A stretch of DNA of 64,000 nucleotides from contig NZ_JASNNW010000010.1 of the NCBI RefSeq assembly GCF_030165005.1, positions 1 through 64,000 of the forward strand, in the 5' to 3' direction. A model generated the notes under the pieces. That model did not search any database. It saw only the letters and a program-made list of their open reading frames with translations, and was not told the origin of the DNA. This document shows positions 27,230-35,716 of the stretch, piece by piece; position 1 is the first letter of the stretch, and each line of letters opens with the position of its first letter. The stretch is from Blastococcus capsensis. Its GTDB lineage: Bacteria; Actinomycetota; Actinomycetes; Mycobacteriales; Geodermatophilaceae. The translations under genes and the position numbers were made by a program.

Positions 27230-27929
27230 GCGAGCGGCTGCGCCCGTCCGTCGAACCGTCGAGGTGCCCTCGTCCGAGGCGGCACTCGCCGGCGATCTCG
27301 TCGTCCCGAGGGCGGCCCGCGGGGTGGTCCTGTTCGCCCACGGAAGCGGCAGCAGCCGGCACAGCCCCCGAAACCAGCAGGTGGCCGCAGCGCTGCACGA
27401 CGCCGGCTTCGGCACGCTGCTCCTGGACCTGCTGACCGAGGCCGAGGAGCAGGTCGACGCCCGTACCCGGGAGCTGCGGTTCGACATCGGGCTGCTGGCC
27501 GGGCGGCTGACCGACGCTGCCGACTGGCTCGGCCGGGCGGAGGAGACCGCGGGGCTGTCACTGGCCACCTTCGGCGCGAGCACCGGCGCGGCCGCCGCGC
27601 TCATCACCGCCGCCGACCGTCCGGGCCGGGTCGCCGCGGTCATCTCCCGCGGGGGCCGCCCCGACCTGTCCGGCGACGCACTGGGCCGCGTCCGGGCTCC
27701 GACCCTGCTCGTCGTCGGGGGTGCCGACGCCCAGGTCCTGGACCTGAACCGGGAGGCCGCCGCCCGGCTCACCGCGGAGCACGACATCGCAGTGGTCCCC
27801 GGTGCGACCCATCTGTTTCCCGAGCCGGGAGCGCTCGAGCAGGTCATCCACCGGACCGTCGACTGGCTCGGCCGGTGGCTGCCATCCGCTACCGCCGACG
27901 TCAGACCTTGCGGCGCTCCTCGCCCGTGA
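27219..27929 (+). CDS. Dienelactone-hydrolase-like alpha/beta hydrolase
   Basis: A 236-residue alpha/beta hydrolase beginning MPTERAAAPVRRTVEVPS. Features: GVVLFAHGSGSSRHSPRNQQ (oxyanion loop), nucleophile elbow FGASTGAAAAL (Ser in GAST G), acid region VVGGADAQVLDLN, and catalytic His in PGATHLFPEPG. Members of this group often sit with or are fused to phosphoribosyltransferase domains. ATG 27219 lies inside the end of the erythromycin-esterase homologue, so the two are co-translated. Its 3' end overlaps the convergent DUF2795 gene by 29 bases. Confidence 0.85.
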   Translation: MPTERAAAPVRRTVEVPSSEAALAGDLVVPRAARGVVLFAHGSGSSRHSPRNQQVAAALHDAGFGTLLLDLLTEAEEQVDARTRELRFDIGLLAGRLTDAADWLGRAEETAGLSLATFGASTGAAAALITAADRPGRVAAVISRGGRPDLSGDALGRVRAPTLLVVGGADAQVLDLNREAAARLTAEHDIAVVPGATHLFPEPGALEQVIHRTVDWLGRWLPSATADVRPCGAPRP

Positions 27930-28212
27930 CCCGGTCCTCCTGCGGGTCCCGGACGGCCTGGCCGACGCCCTGGGCCGCCTCGGCCCGGGCCTGCGCGCCC
28001 GGCTCCTGCCCCGGTGACGGATCCAGCCGCAGCGACCTGATCACTTCGTCGTCGTTGCCGTAGTCGACCGGCGGGATCGCCCGGATCGCCCGCAGCACCT
28101 CCTCGGGGGCACCCCGGCTCGACGCGGCTGCCAGGAGCGCGTCCTTGTCCGCCGGGTAGTCCACGTCGGTCAGGTGTCCCATGACCTCGTCCGCCGTCAC
28201 CGCTTCGGCCAC
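27901..28212 (-). CDS. DUF2795 domain protein
   Basis: A 103-residue protein with a DUF2795 domain: VMGHLTDVDYPADKDALLAA, EEVLRAIRAIPPVDYGNDDE. GTG 28212 has GGGAGG upstream and matches the family start (TADEVMGHL). The C-terminus is Gln/Arg/Glu-rich and probably disordered. These small proteins are typical stress genes of actinobacteria, and here a near-perfect stress promoter is present (28268-28292). Confidence 0.85.
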   Translation of the reverse strand: MAEAVTADEVMGHLTDVDYPADKDALLAAASSRGAPEEVLRAIRAIPPVDYGNDDEVIRSLRLDPSPGQEPGAQARAEAAQGVGQAVRDPQEDRVTGEERRKV

Positions 28213-28267
28213 GCTGCTGCCCTCCCGATACGCCCGGCCGCGCGTGGTCCCGCGCGACTGCGCAGGG

Positions 28268-28292
28268 CTACCCGTTGGGCCGGCGAGGTAAC
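28268..28292 (-). promoter_or_regulatory. SigB/SigF-type promoter of the DUF2795 gene
   Basis: Minus strand: GTTA (28289-28292), exactly 15 bases, GGGTAG (28268-28273). Start of transcription expected near 28260, giving a leader of about 48 bases. This is one of the best matches in the window. Confidence 0.65.
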
Positions 28293-28345
28293 GCAGAACG
28301 GCGGACGGACCGCCGTCGGCGTCACCTCGCCGGCCGGGTCGGGCG

Positions 28346-29557
28346 TCAGGAGGGGCCGAGCACCACCTTCGTCCAGCCGCTCTGCCGCTGGTCGAAGGTC
28401 TCGTAGGCGTCGAGCACCGTGGGCAGGTCCTCGACCTGCGTGAGCACCGTCGAGGGGTCGATGGCACCGGTGCGGACCAGGTCGAGCAGGTCCGGGATGT
28501 ACCGGCGGTGGTTGCAGTTCCCCATCTTCACGGTGAGGTTCTTGTTCATCGCCGCACCGGTCGGGAAACTCGTCATCTGCGGCGGGTAGACGCCGATGAT
28601 CCCGATGCTGCCGGCCTTGGCCACCGCCTCGACCGCCCACTGCAGGGACTGGCTGGGCGCGTCCCCCGCCACGTACGTCCCGTCGTGCGGGTTCTGCTCG
28701 GGCGCCACCTGGGAGCGCTCCTGGTCGAACTGCCCGGCCTGCTGCTCGGCGGCCTCGGCCGCGGGTCCACGCTTCGGCCGCTGGGCGTCCACGCCGACGG
28801 CGTCGATCACCCGGTCGACACCGATGCCCCCGGTCAGTTCCTCGACGACGGCGACCGGGTCCTCGGCGTTGAAGTCGATCGCCTCGGCTCCGCGGGCGCG
28901 GGCCTGGTCCAGCCGTGACCGGATGCCGTCGACGACCAGCACCCGGCCGGCGCCCTGCTGGAAGGCGCTGGTGACCGCGAACTGCCCGACCGGGCCGGCG
29001 CCGAGCACCAGCACGGTGTCGCCCTGCGTGACCTCGGCCAGGCGGGCGCCGAACCAGGCGGTCGGATAGATGTCCGACAGCATGATCGCCGCGTCGTCGC
29101 TGACCTCCTCGGGCAGCCAGACCGGGCCCACGTGCGCGAACGGGATCCGGGCGTACTGGGCCTGCAACCCGTCGACCGGTCCGGTCGTCTCCGGCCCGCC
29201 GAAGAAGCAGGTGCCCGCTGCGGCGCCGTTGGGGTTGGCGTTGTCGCACTGCGCGTAGTAGCCGGCCCGGCAGTAGGAGCAGGTGCCGCAGCCGATGGTC
29301 GATGGGATGACGACCCGGTCGCCCGGGCGCAGGTTGCGCACCCCCGGCCCCGTCTCCCGGACCACGCCGACCGCCTCGTGGCCGAGGATCGTGCCCTCGA
29401 CCATGCCGGCCATCGTGCCGCGCACGAAGTGCAGGTCGGTGCCGCAGATGGCGGTCGCGGTGATCTCCACGATCGCGTCGGTCGGGTCCTGGATCGTCGG
29501 ATCGGGGACGTCGTCGAGCCTGATGTCCCCGACGCCGTGCCACACAACTGCCTTCAC
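28346..29557 (-). CDS. Zinc-dependent alcohol dehydrogenase (formaldehyde dehydrogenase-like)
   Basis: A 403-residue medium-chain dehydrogenase. Catalytic zinc ligands: Cys in ICGTDLHF, His-Glu in LGHEAVGVV, and the structural zinc loop GCGTCSYCRAGYYAQC. The NAD(P) fold is VLVLGAGPVGQFAVTSA. An insert (RPKRGPAAEAAEQQAG...EQNPHDG) and the C-terminal NCNHRRYIPDLLDLV match a subgroup near glutathione-independent formaldehyde dehydrogenase. Starts with GTG 29557 after GAGGAGGACAC. GGGTAG at 29635-29640 with a weak -35 (GGGT) may be its stress promoter. Confidence 0.9.
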   Translation of the reverse strand: MKAVVWHGVGDIRLDDVPDPTIQDPTDAIVEITATAICGTDLHFVRGTMAGMVEGTILGHEAVGVVRETGPGVRNLRPGDRVVIPSTIGCGTCSYCRAGYYAQCDNANPNGAAAGTCFFGGPETTGPVDGLQAQYARIPFAHVGPVWLPEEVSDDAAIMLSDIYPTAWFGARLAEVTQGDTVLVLGAGPVGQFAVTSAFQQGAGRVLVVDGIRSRLDQARARGAEAIDFNAEDPVAVVEELTGGIGVDRVIDAVGVDAQRPKRGPAAEAAEQQAGQFDQERSQVAPEQNPHDGTYVAGDAPSQSLQWAVEAVAKAGSIGIIGVYPPQMTSFPTGAAMNKNLTVKMGNCNHRRYIPDLLDLVRTGAIDPSTVLTQVEDLPTVLDAYETFDQRQSGWTKVVLGPS

Positions 29558-29698
29558 GTGTCCTCCTCGCGCTCTGGGTCGACGCTGCGCTTCGCGCCGC
29601 CGACCTCGTCCCGGTCGTTCGCGTCGCCGCCGCCCTACCCGTTGCTCCGGCGGTCACCCGCGATGGGGCCGTCCGATTCGCCGGCGGCGATGCCGAGC

Positions 29699-29860
29699 TC
29701 AGCTCTTGTTGCCCGGCTCGTTCCGCCGTGCCTCGAACGTCTTGTGCCCGTTGGGGCAGGGCGGGATCTCGTCCCCCTGCGTCACGTGCACCTTCTCGCT
29801 GCACGAGGCGCAGTAGAAGTCCCCGGTCTTCTGCGCCTTCTCGCCGGCGTGCGCAGCCAT
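29699..29860 (-). CDS. Small zinc-ribbon protein (53 aa)
   Basis: A 53-residue protein: MAAHAGEKAQKTGDFYCASCSEKVHV then GDEIPPCPNGHKTFEARRNE. Two cysteine pairs (YCASC and CPNGH) form a zinc-ribbon; the last ligand is Cys-His rather than CxxC. ATG 29860 has GAGAGGAACGG before it. It is the last gene behind the methyltransferase gene (57 bases away), so it may be co-transcribed with recQ-folP-methyltransferase. No named family is known to me. Confidence 0.7.
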   Translation of the reverse strand: MAAHAGEKAQKTGDFYCASCSEKVHVTQGDEIPPCPNGHKTFEARRNEPGNKS

Positions 29861-29917
29861 GGCCGTTCCTCTCGGGTCGGGGTGTGGTCGAGGCCGGTGT
29901 GCCCAGCCGGGGCCCGG

Positions 29918-30535
29918 TCACACGCGAGGGCCCGCGGTCAGCCGGGCCGCGGCCGTCCGGCAGAACCGCTCCTCCAGCTCCACCCCGATCGAGCGGCGGC
30001 CGGTCCGGCGGGCGGCGAGGAGGGTCGCCCCCACGCCGGCGAACGGATCCAGCACCACGCCGCCCGGTGGGCAGGCGAGGTGCACCAGGGCCGCCATCAC
30101 GGCAAGGGGCTTCGGTACCGGGTGACCCCAGCGGCGACGGGTCTCCGGGGTCCGCGCCAGCACCCGGCGGGCGGTGTCCAACCGGCGGCCGGGGACCTCC
30201 CACGAAGCCTGTGCGGCCACCACCACGGTCTCCGGGCTGCCCGGCTCCCGATGCCAGGACAGCCAGGCGGCGGCGTGCAGACCGGTGCCGTCCAGCAGTC
30301 GGGGGACCCGTGCGGCATTGTGCGTGCCGATGCAGGCGACGACGGGGCCGCGGCTGATCCGCGCGCACTCGCACAGGATCGCCCGCAGCCAGCGCTCGTA
30401 CTCCTCGTCGGCCAGCCGATCTCCGTGCCGGCCGTAGGCACGGCCGAGGTTCCAGGGCGGGTCGGTGACGACGGCGTCGACGCACCCGTCCGGTAGCCCG
30501 GGCAGCAGGTGGGCGGCGTCGGCGCGCACCACCAT
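29918..30535 (-). CDS. Small DNA methyltransferase (beta-type amino-methyltransferase order)
   Basis: A 205-residue methyltransferase with motif IV DAVVTDPPWNLGRAYG near the N-terminus and the SAM-binding motif I VVLDPFAGVGATLLAARRTG near the C-terminus, the order of beta-class N6-adenine/N4-cytosine methyltransferases. There is almost no target-recognition domain, so it may use a short recognition sequence or be an orphan regulatory enzyme. No restriction gene lies beside it. ATG 30535 is 14 bases after the folP-like gene. Confidence 0.8.
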   Translation of the reverse strand: MVVRADAAHLLPGLPDGCVDAVVTDPPWNLGRAYGRHGDRLADEEYERWLRAILCECARISRGPVVACIGTHNAARVPRLLDGTGLHAAAWLSWHREPGSPETVVVAAQASWEVPGRRLDTARRVLARTPETRRRWGHPVPKPLAVMAALVHLACPPGGVVLDPFAGVGATLLAARRTGRRSIGVELEERFCRTAAARLTAGPRV

Positions 30536-30549
30536 GCTCGCGGGCGAGC

Positions 30550-31383
30550 TCAGCCCGCCGCCCGAACGGCGTAGGCCAGGTCCGCGGCCTGCCGGCCGAC
30601 GCGGACGTCGTGGACCCGTACGACGGAGCCGCTCCGCATCGCGCCCAGCGCGCACGCCGCCGCGGTCGCGACGTCCAGCGGGGCGTCGTCGAGCCCCAGG
30701 GCACGCCGCAGGAAGATCTTGTTGGAGACCGCGACGAGCACCGGCAGGCCGAGCGCGGCGACGTCGTCGAGTCGGGCCAGCAGCCGCAGCGACTGCTGCC
30801 AGGACTTGCCGAGGTCGATCCCGGGATCGAGGACGATGCGCTCTCGGTCGATGCCGGCCGCCTCGGCGGCCCCGGTCAGCGCCGTCAGGCGGGTGCAGAC
30901 CTCCCCGATCAGGTCGGTGTAGACCGGCTCCGGGTCGGGGACGCCGGGCGGCCGGCGGATGTGCGTCGCGATGACCGCAGCCCCGGCCGCGGCCGCCGCT
31001 GAGAGGTAGCCCGGATCGAGGAAACCGCTCATGTCGTTGCCCAGCACCGCACCCTCGGCGAAGGCGGCCGCGGCCACGGCCGCCCGGGTGGTGTCCACGG
31101 CCAGGGGGAGGTCGAACCGGGACCGGAGCTCGGCGATCGTCCCGGCGGCGAGGTGGCACTCCTCGTCCGGGGAGACCTCGGCGACGCCGACGCCTCCCGG
31201 GCGGGCCCCGACCTCGAGGACGTCGGCGCCGTCGCCGACGAGCTGCTCGGCCCGGGTCAGCAGCCGGTCGAGCTCGAAGTACTCGCCGTGGTCGGAGAAG
31301 GAGTCACGGGTCCGGTTGAGGATCCCGACGACCACCGGCCGGTCGGAGAGGTCGAACCGTCGCGTGCCCAGCTGCAGATGCAT
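30550..31383 (-). CDS. Dihydropteroate synthase-like protein (FolP2 type)
   Basis: A 277-residue pterin-binding TIM barrel: VVVGILNRTRDSFSDHGEYF (canonical GILNVTPDSFSDGG), DVLEVGARPGGVGVAEVSPDE (canonical DIGGESTRPG), NDMSGFLDPGYLS (canonical NDVSG), and a C-terminal VSNKIFLRRALGLD (canonical SRK.f). NVTPDSF is changed to NRTRDSF, and the ESTRPG loop to GARPGG, so pterin/pABA catalysis is doubtful; mycobacterial FolP2 is likewise inactive as a synthase. Likely a divergent paralogue. Sits between recQ and the methyltransferase gene, probably one operon. Confidence 0.8.
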   Translation of the reverse strand: MHLQLGTRRFDLSDRPVVVGILNRTRDSFSDHGEYFELDRLLTRAEQLVGDGADVLEVGARPGGVGVAEVSPDEECHLAAGTIAELRSRFDLPLAVDTTRAAVAAAAFAEGAVLGNDMSGFLDPGYLSAAAAAGAAVIATHIRRPPGVPDPEPVYTDLIGEVCTRLTALTGAAEAAGIDRERIVLDPGIDLGKSWQQSLRLLARLDDVAALGLPVLVAVSNKIFLRRALGLDDAPLDVATAAACALGAMRSGSVVRVHDVRVGRQAADLAYAVRAAG

Positions 31384-31435
31384 GCCCCCGGCCTACCGGA
31401 CGCACGGCTGCCGCGCCCGTCGAGAACGCAGCAGG

Positions 31436-33088
31436 TCAGACGCCCGGCTGGTCGGCCTCCAGCAGGTGCTGGGACTCCACGGCCGACGTGGCGAGGGTCT
31501 TGTAGCCCTCCTGGTCGAAGAGGACGGTGAGCCGGTCCGGCTCGACGGACATCACCACCCCGTGGCCCCACTCGCGGTGGCGCACGGCGCTGTTCACCGG
31601 GAACGGGGCGTCGGCGGCCAGGTGGTCCTGCGCGGTGCCGGCCTCGCAGGTGTCGCAGTTGCCGCAGGGGTGCGGGAGCTGCTCGCCGAAGTAGCCGAGC
31701 AGGAACTGCCGCCGGCAGCCGGTGCTCTCGGCGTAGCCGCGGACCATCTCGATGCGCGAGCGGATGAGCCGCTGATGGGTCTCCGAGACCTCGACGGCCC
31801 GATGGACCGCCTCGTCGGGTGAGAGCTCGTCGTCCAGGTACTCGAGGCGGCCGTCCTCGGTCGTGCCCACCGCCCCGGCCTGCTCCAGCAGGTTCACCGC
31901 GCGGGTGCGCTTGGCCGCGGGGGCCTCGACGTCGTCGGCGAGGTCGGCCGCCCGCACCGGTGCCGCGCGTTCGTCCAGCGCCTCGGCGACGTCCTCCAGC
32001 GCGTCCTCCGGGGCGCGGCTTGCGGTGAGGAACGTCTGCAGGTGCAGGTCCTCGGGCCGGTGGAACAGGTAGGCCTCGGCCGGGTCGCCGTCCCGGCCGG
32101 CGCGGCCGATCTGCTGGTAGTACGAGTCCAGCGACTCCGGCGCCGAGGCGTGGACGACGAACCGGACGTCGGGCTTGTCGATCCCCATGCCGAACGCCGA
32201 GGTGGCGACGACGACGTCCAGCTCGTCGCCGAGGAACTGCTCGTGCACCCGCTTCCGGTCGGCCGCCTTCATCCCGGCGTGGTAGGCGGCGACCCGGTGC
32301 CCCAGCTGCTCCAGCTCGCCGGCGTAGTACTCGGCGTCCTTGCGGCTCGCGACGTACACCAGACCGCCCCGGGTGGCCGGATCGGCCATCAGCCCGCTCA
32401 CCCGCACCACGACCGCGGACCGCTTGCGGCCGTCGTCGCTCTCCCGCTCCACGGCCAGGCGCAGGTTGGGCCGGTCGAAGCTCGCCACGACCTCGGCGGC
32501 GTCGCGCAGCCCCAGCCGCTGCACGATGTCCCGGCGCACCGGCAGCGCCGCCGTAGCGGTCAGCGCCAGCACCGGTGGATGCCCGAGCCGCTCGATCGCC
32601 GTGCCGAGCCGAAGGTAGTCGGGGCGGAAGTCGTGCCCCCAGGCGGAGACGCAGTGGGCCTCGTCGACGACGAAGAGGCCCACGCCGAGTGCGGCCAGCT
32701 CGTCGAGCACCTCGTCCTTGGCCAGCTGCTCGGGGGAGAGGAACAGGTACTCGGCGTCGCCCTCGCGCACGGCGTCCCAGGCGTGCCGGGTCTCCCCGGC
32801 CCGCTGCGCCGAGTTGACCGCCACCGCCTCGGGGGCGCTGGAGTCCTCGATGCCCTCCATCTGGTCGCGCTGCAACGCCAGCAGCGGTGACACCACCAGT
32901 GTCGGGCCGTCGATCAGCAGCGCGGGCACCTGGTAGATCGCCGATTTCCCGGCGCCGGTGGGCAGGACGGCGAGGGCGTCCCGCCCGGCCATCATCTGCT
33001 CCATCGCCTCCAGCTGCTCGGGGTGGAGCTCCGCCCACCCGAACGTCTCCGCGGCGACCTGCTGCAACGCCTTCGACCACTCCGACAC
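31436..33088 (-). CDS. recQ: RecQ family ATP-dependent DNA helicase
   Basis: A 550-residue superfamily 2 helicase. Walker A is LPTGAGKSAIYQVP, motif II FVVDEAHCVSAWGHDFRPDY, motif VI IGRAGRDGDPAE, and the zinc-binding cysteines end in PCGNCDTC. Typical length of short bacterial RecQ without the HRDC domain. The start is GTG 33088; a stress-type promoter ends only a few bases upstream, so the mRNA seems leaderless. First gene of a set with folP-like and methyltransferase genes (52 and 14 bases apart). Confidence 0.95.
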   Translation of the reverse strand: MSEWSKALQQVAAETFGWAELHPEQLEAMEQMMAGRDALAVLPTGAGKSAIYQVPALLIDGPTLVVSPLLALQRDQMEGIEDSSAPEAVAVNSAQRAGETRHAWDAVREGDAEYLFLSPEQLAKDEVLDELAALGVGLFVVDEAHCVSAWGHDFRPDYLRLGTAIERLGHPPVLALTATAALPVRRDIVQRLGLRDAAEVVASFDRPNLRLAVERESDDGRKRSAVVVRVSGLMADPATRGGLVYVASRKDAEYYAGELEQLGHRVAAYHAGMKAADRKRVHEQFLGDELDVVVATSAFGMGIDKPDVRFVVHASAPESLDSYYQQIGRAGRDGDPAEAYLFHRPEDLHLQTFLTASRAPEDALEDVAEALDERAAPVRAADLADDVEAPAAKRTRAVNLLEQAGAVGTTEDGRLEYLDDELSPDEAVHRAVEVSETHQRLIRSRIEMVRGYAESTGCRRQFLLGYFGEQLPHPCGNCDTCEAGTAQDHLAADAPFPVNSAVRHREWGHGVVMSVEPDRLTVLFDQEGYKTLATSAVESQHLLEADQPGV

Positions 33089-33097
33089 CGTCGGCGG

Positions 33098-33122
33098 CTA
33101 CCCCGGGCCGCGGCCGGGGAAC
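33098..33122 (-). promoter_or_regulatory. SigB/SigF-type promoter of recQ
   Basis: Minus strand: GTTC (33119-33122), exactly 15 bases, GGGTAG (33098-33103). Predicted start about 33090, two bases from GTG 33088: a leaderless transcript. Confidence 0.6.
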
Positions 33123-33180
33123 CGGCTCGCACCGGTCGCGGTTGCTGCCGCCGGGCCATCGGGGAAGGTGCGGCAGGTAC

Positions 33181-34200
33181 CACACGCATCGGGCTGGTCG
33201 GGCTGGCTTCATCGGCGGCCGGCACCTGAAGTCGCTGACCGCGCAGGAGGGAGTCGCGGTGGTCGGGGGCGTCGCCGATCCCCGGGCCGAGCGGGCCGGT
33301 GAGCTGGTCGCCCGCGCGGGAGCCACGGCGTACGAGGGCTGGGAGCAGCGCCTCGACGGGGAAGCCCTCGACGCCCTCTACGTCTGCGTGCCGCCGCACG
33401 GCCACGGAGCGGTCGAGGAGGCGGCGACCGACCTCGGGCTCCCGCTGTTCGTGGAGAAGCCGCTGGCCACCGACCTGGCCACCGCCGAACGGCTCGCCGC
33501 CCGGATCGAGGCCGCCCGGCTGCTGACCTCGGTGGGCTACCACTGGCGGTACCTGGACACCCTCGAGACCGCGCGCGGGTTGCTGGCGGAGACCCCGGCC
33601 CGGATGGTGCTGGCCGCCTGGCTGGACAAGGCCCCGGGTGCCGACTGGTGGGCCCGCCTGGACCGGTCCGGGGGGCAGACCGTCGAGCAGGCCACCCACC
33701 TGTTCGACGTCGCGCGGGTGCTGGTGGGCGAGGTGACCGGTGGGTCGGCGGTCGGCTCGCGGTCGCCGGACGGCCCGGGGGGCATGCTCGACGTCTGCAC
33801 GGCCGCGTTGCGGTTCGAGTCGGGTGCGGTCGCCTCCCGGATGCGCGTCGTCCCCAACGGGGTGGACGTCCCCGAGATCCCCAGCGGCCCGGCGGGGCAC
33901 CCGGTGCCCCGGGTCGGCGCGCTGGGCCGGCTGACCGCGCAGAAGGGGTTCCACGTGCTCGCCGAGGCCGTGCGCACCCTCACCGACGTGGGGGACGTCG
34001 CCGTCGCGGTCGGCGAGGACGCCGTGGTGGTGCCCCCCGGCGACGCCCCCGCGCTGGCCGCGGCGCTGGCCGGCCTGCTGACCCGACGGGGCGCGCCGTG
34101 CCGGACTGGGCCGACGGGCGCGGCGACGCGCGGTGGCCGGGATGGACGCCGAGCTCATGGCCGCCGGACCTTCACGGTGCTGGAGCAGGCGTGGCGCTGA
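33181..34200 (+). pseudogene. Chimeric remnant: Gfo/Idh/MocA oxidoreductase fused to glycosyltransferase family 4 pieces
   Basis: Three joined parts. (1) 33181-about 33838: Rossmann oxidoreductase with N-terminus TRIGLVG, a one-base loss near 33207 (GGGCTGGC should be GGGGCTGGC), then FIGGRHLKSLTAQ, FVEKPLATDLATAERL and GYHWRYLDTL. (2) about 33840-33985: glycosyltransferase C-domain start RVVPNGVDVPEIP and VGALGRLTAQKGFHVLAEAVRTL. (3) 33990 onwards: AVVVPPGDAPALAAALAGLLT, the GT4 tail. The catalytic end of the oxidoreductase, the N-domain of the GT and much between are missing. It is open end to end after 33210 but cannot be functional as either enzyme. Confidence 0.75.
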
Positions 34201-34230
34201 GCCGCTCCTCGCCGTGACCCGGCGGCGGCC

Positions 34231-34578
34231 TCACCGCCGCCAGGCCGGCCGGAGCAGGTGATGCGCGACCTGGTCGTACCGCCGTCGCGTCCGGTCCGGT
34301 CGCTCCTGCTCCGTCTCCTTCCAGGACCGCGCTGCCAGCCGCAGGCCGTGCGCCACCAGGTGGCGGATCGCGATGACGATCGCGACGGTGGCGATGGCCC
34401 GCCAGCTGGGGTCGCCGACCAGCCGGAGCAGACCGGCGGCGACCAGCATGTCCAGCAGGATGCCCAGGGCCAGCGCCGGCCGGCGGGTCGCGGCCAGGGC
34501 GAGGAGGGCGGCCACGAGGGCCGCTGCCGCGATGAAATGCGAGGCGATGCCGGGGACGGCGGTCAGCGTCGAGCTCAC
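34231..34578 (-). CDS. Small membrane protein of unknown function (115 aa)
   Basis: A 115-residue protein with three membrane helices (IASHFIAAAALVAALLAL; LALGILLDMLVAAGLLRLV; IATVAIVIAIRHLVAHGLRL) and a basic C-terminus (RTRRRYDQVAHHLLRPAW). GTG 34578 overlaps the stop of the DUF1622 gene (GTGA), so both are made from one message and may form a pair in the membrane. No recognised family. Confidence 0.7.
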   Translation of the reverse strand: MSSTLTAVPGIASHFIAAAALVAALLALAATRRPALALGILLDMLVAAGLLRLVGDPSWRAIATVAIVIAIRHLVAHGLRLAARSWKETEQERPDRTRRRYDQVAHHLLRPAWRR

Positions 34579-35045
34579 CCGGTGCGCCCGGTCCGCGTGC
34601 TGGACGTCGTCCCGCCCGTGCTCTCCGCCGACGAATCGCCGGACGTCGATCCGGACGAGGACTCCGCCGCCCCGTCGGAGGACCTCTCCTTCTCCTCGTC
34701 GACCTGGCGGCGCTCCTCGGCGATCTCCTTGCCCAGGAAGTAGTTCAGCGCGGTCCGGATCGCGGCGATCGCGGCGAGCTGCCCGATCTCCTCCCAGCTG
34801 GGCGCCACGGCCGTCTTCAGGATGTCGGCGGCGAGCTGGAACTCCAGGCCGAGGGCGAGGAAGCGGCCCAGGGTCAGCCGGACGGGGACGAACGAGCCGG
34901 CGTTCCGGTGGGTGAGCCCCGCCCACAGGAAGCGCAGGAACGCCCAGACCGCCCCGATGATGATGACCGCGGCGCCGCCGGCCTCCACGATGACGACCAG
35001 GACGTTGACGATCTCCTGCAGCAGCTCCTCCACGTCGACGCGCAT
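34575..35045 (-). CDS. DUF1622 membrane protein
   Basis: A 156-residue protein with two to three helices (IVNVLVVIVEAGGAAVIIIG; VRLTLGRFLALGLEFQLAAD; IGQLAAIAAIRTALNYFLGKEI). The segment LGRFLALGLEFQLAADILKT followed by APSW.EI.QLAAIAAIRTALNYFL is the DUF1622 signature. An Asp/Glu/Ser-rich tail of about 45 residues follows. Function unknown. It is coupled to the small membrane gene downstream. Confidence 0.85.
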   Translation of the reverse strand: MRVDVEELLQEIVNVLVVIVEAGGAAVIIIGAVWAFLRFLWAGLTHRNAGSFVPVRLTLGRFLALGLEFQLAADILKTAVAPSWEEIGQLAAIAAIRTALNYFLGKEIAEERRQVDEEKERSSDGAAESSSGSTSGDSSAESTGGTTSSTRTGRTG

Positions 35046-35093
35046 ACCCGAGCGGTGTCCGTGGCCACGCATGACGACTGCGAGACTCCACGG

Positions 35094-35558
35094 ATGAGCG
35101 AGCTGCGTCACTCCGGGTCGATCACGGTCGCCGCGTCCCCGGAGGAGGTCTACGACCTGGTCTCCGACGTGACGCGCACCGGCGAGTGGAGCCCGATCTG
35201 CACCGCCTGCTGGTGGGACGAGGGCGCCTCGGGCCAGGTGGGGGACTGGTTCACCGGCCGGAACGTCACCCCGGACCGCACCTGGGAGACGCGGTCGCGG
35301 GTGGTCGCGGCCGACCGCGGCCGGGAGTTCGCCTTCGTCGTCGGCGGCTCGAACGTGAGCTGGCGGTTCACCTTCCGCCCCGTCGACGGAGGCACCGAGG
35401 TCACCGAGTCGTGGGAGTTCCTGCCCGACGGGCTGGCGCTGTTCGCGCAGCGGTACGGGGACACCGCCCAGGAGCAGATCGACCGGCGGACCCGGGACGC
35501 CCACGAGGGCATCCCCGCGACGCTGGCCGCGATCAGGCGGATCGCCGAGACCGGCTGA
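35094..35558 (+). CDS. SRPBCC family protein
   Basis: A 154-residue START/SRPBCC (polyketide-cyclase-like) fold: the opening GSITVAASPEEVYDLVSDV, then RTGEWSPICTACWWD and the long final helix ending ATLAAIRRIAE. The family binds hydrophobic ligands; none of the members of this subgroup has a known partner. ATG 35094 lies 49 bases from the divergent DUF1622 start. Confidence 0.85.
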   Translation: MSELRHSGSITVAASPEEVYDLVSDVTRTGEWSPICTACWWDEGASGQVGDWFTGRNVTPDRTWETRSRVVAADRGREFAFVVGGSNVSWRFTFRPVDGGTEVTESWEFLPDGLALFAQRYGDTAQEQIDRRTRDAHEGIPATLAAIRRIAETG

Positions 35559-35716
35559 CCGTCAGCGCTCGACGAGCATCTGGCCGGTGCCGACCAGGTG
35601 CGCGGCGACGGGCGCGGGGGTCGCCCTGCGCCCGGACCGGACCTCCACCTCCTCGTGGCCCTAGAAGCCCCTCGGGCGTCCGGATGGGCGCCGCAGGAGC
35701 GGGGTAGGCGCCCGCC

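Noticed and set aside
35570..35668. Minus-strand HEEVEVRSGRRATPAPVAAH then LVGTGQMLVER, about 31 residues after a TAG
   Set aside because: Protein-like but too short, with no start of its own; possible remnant only.
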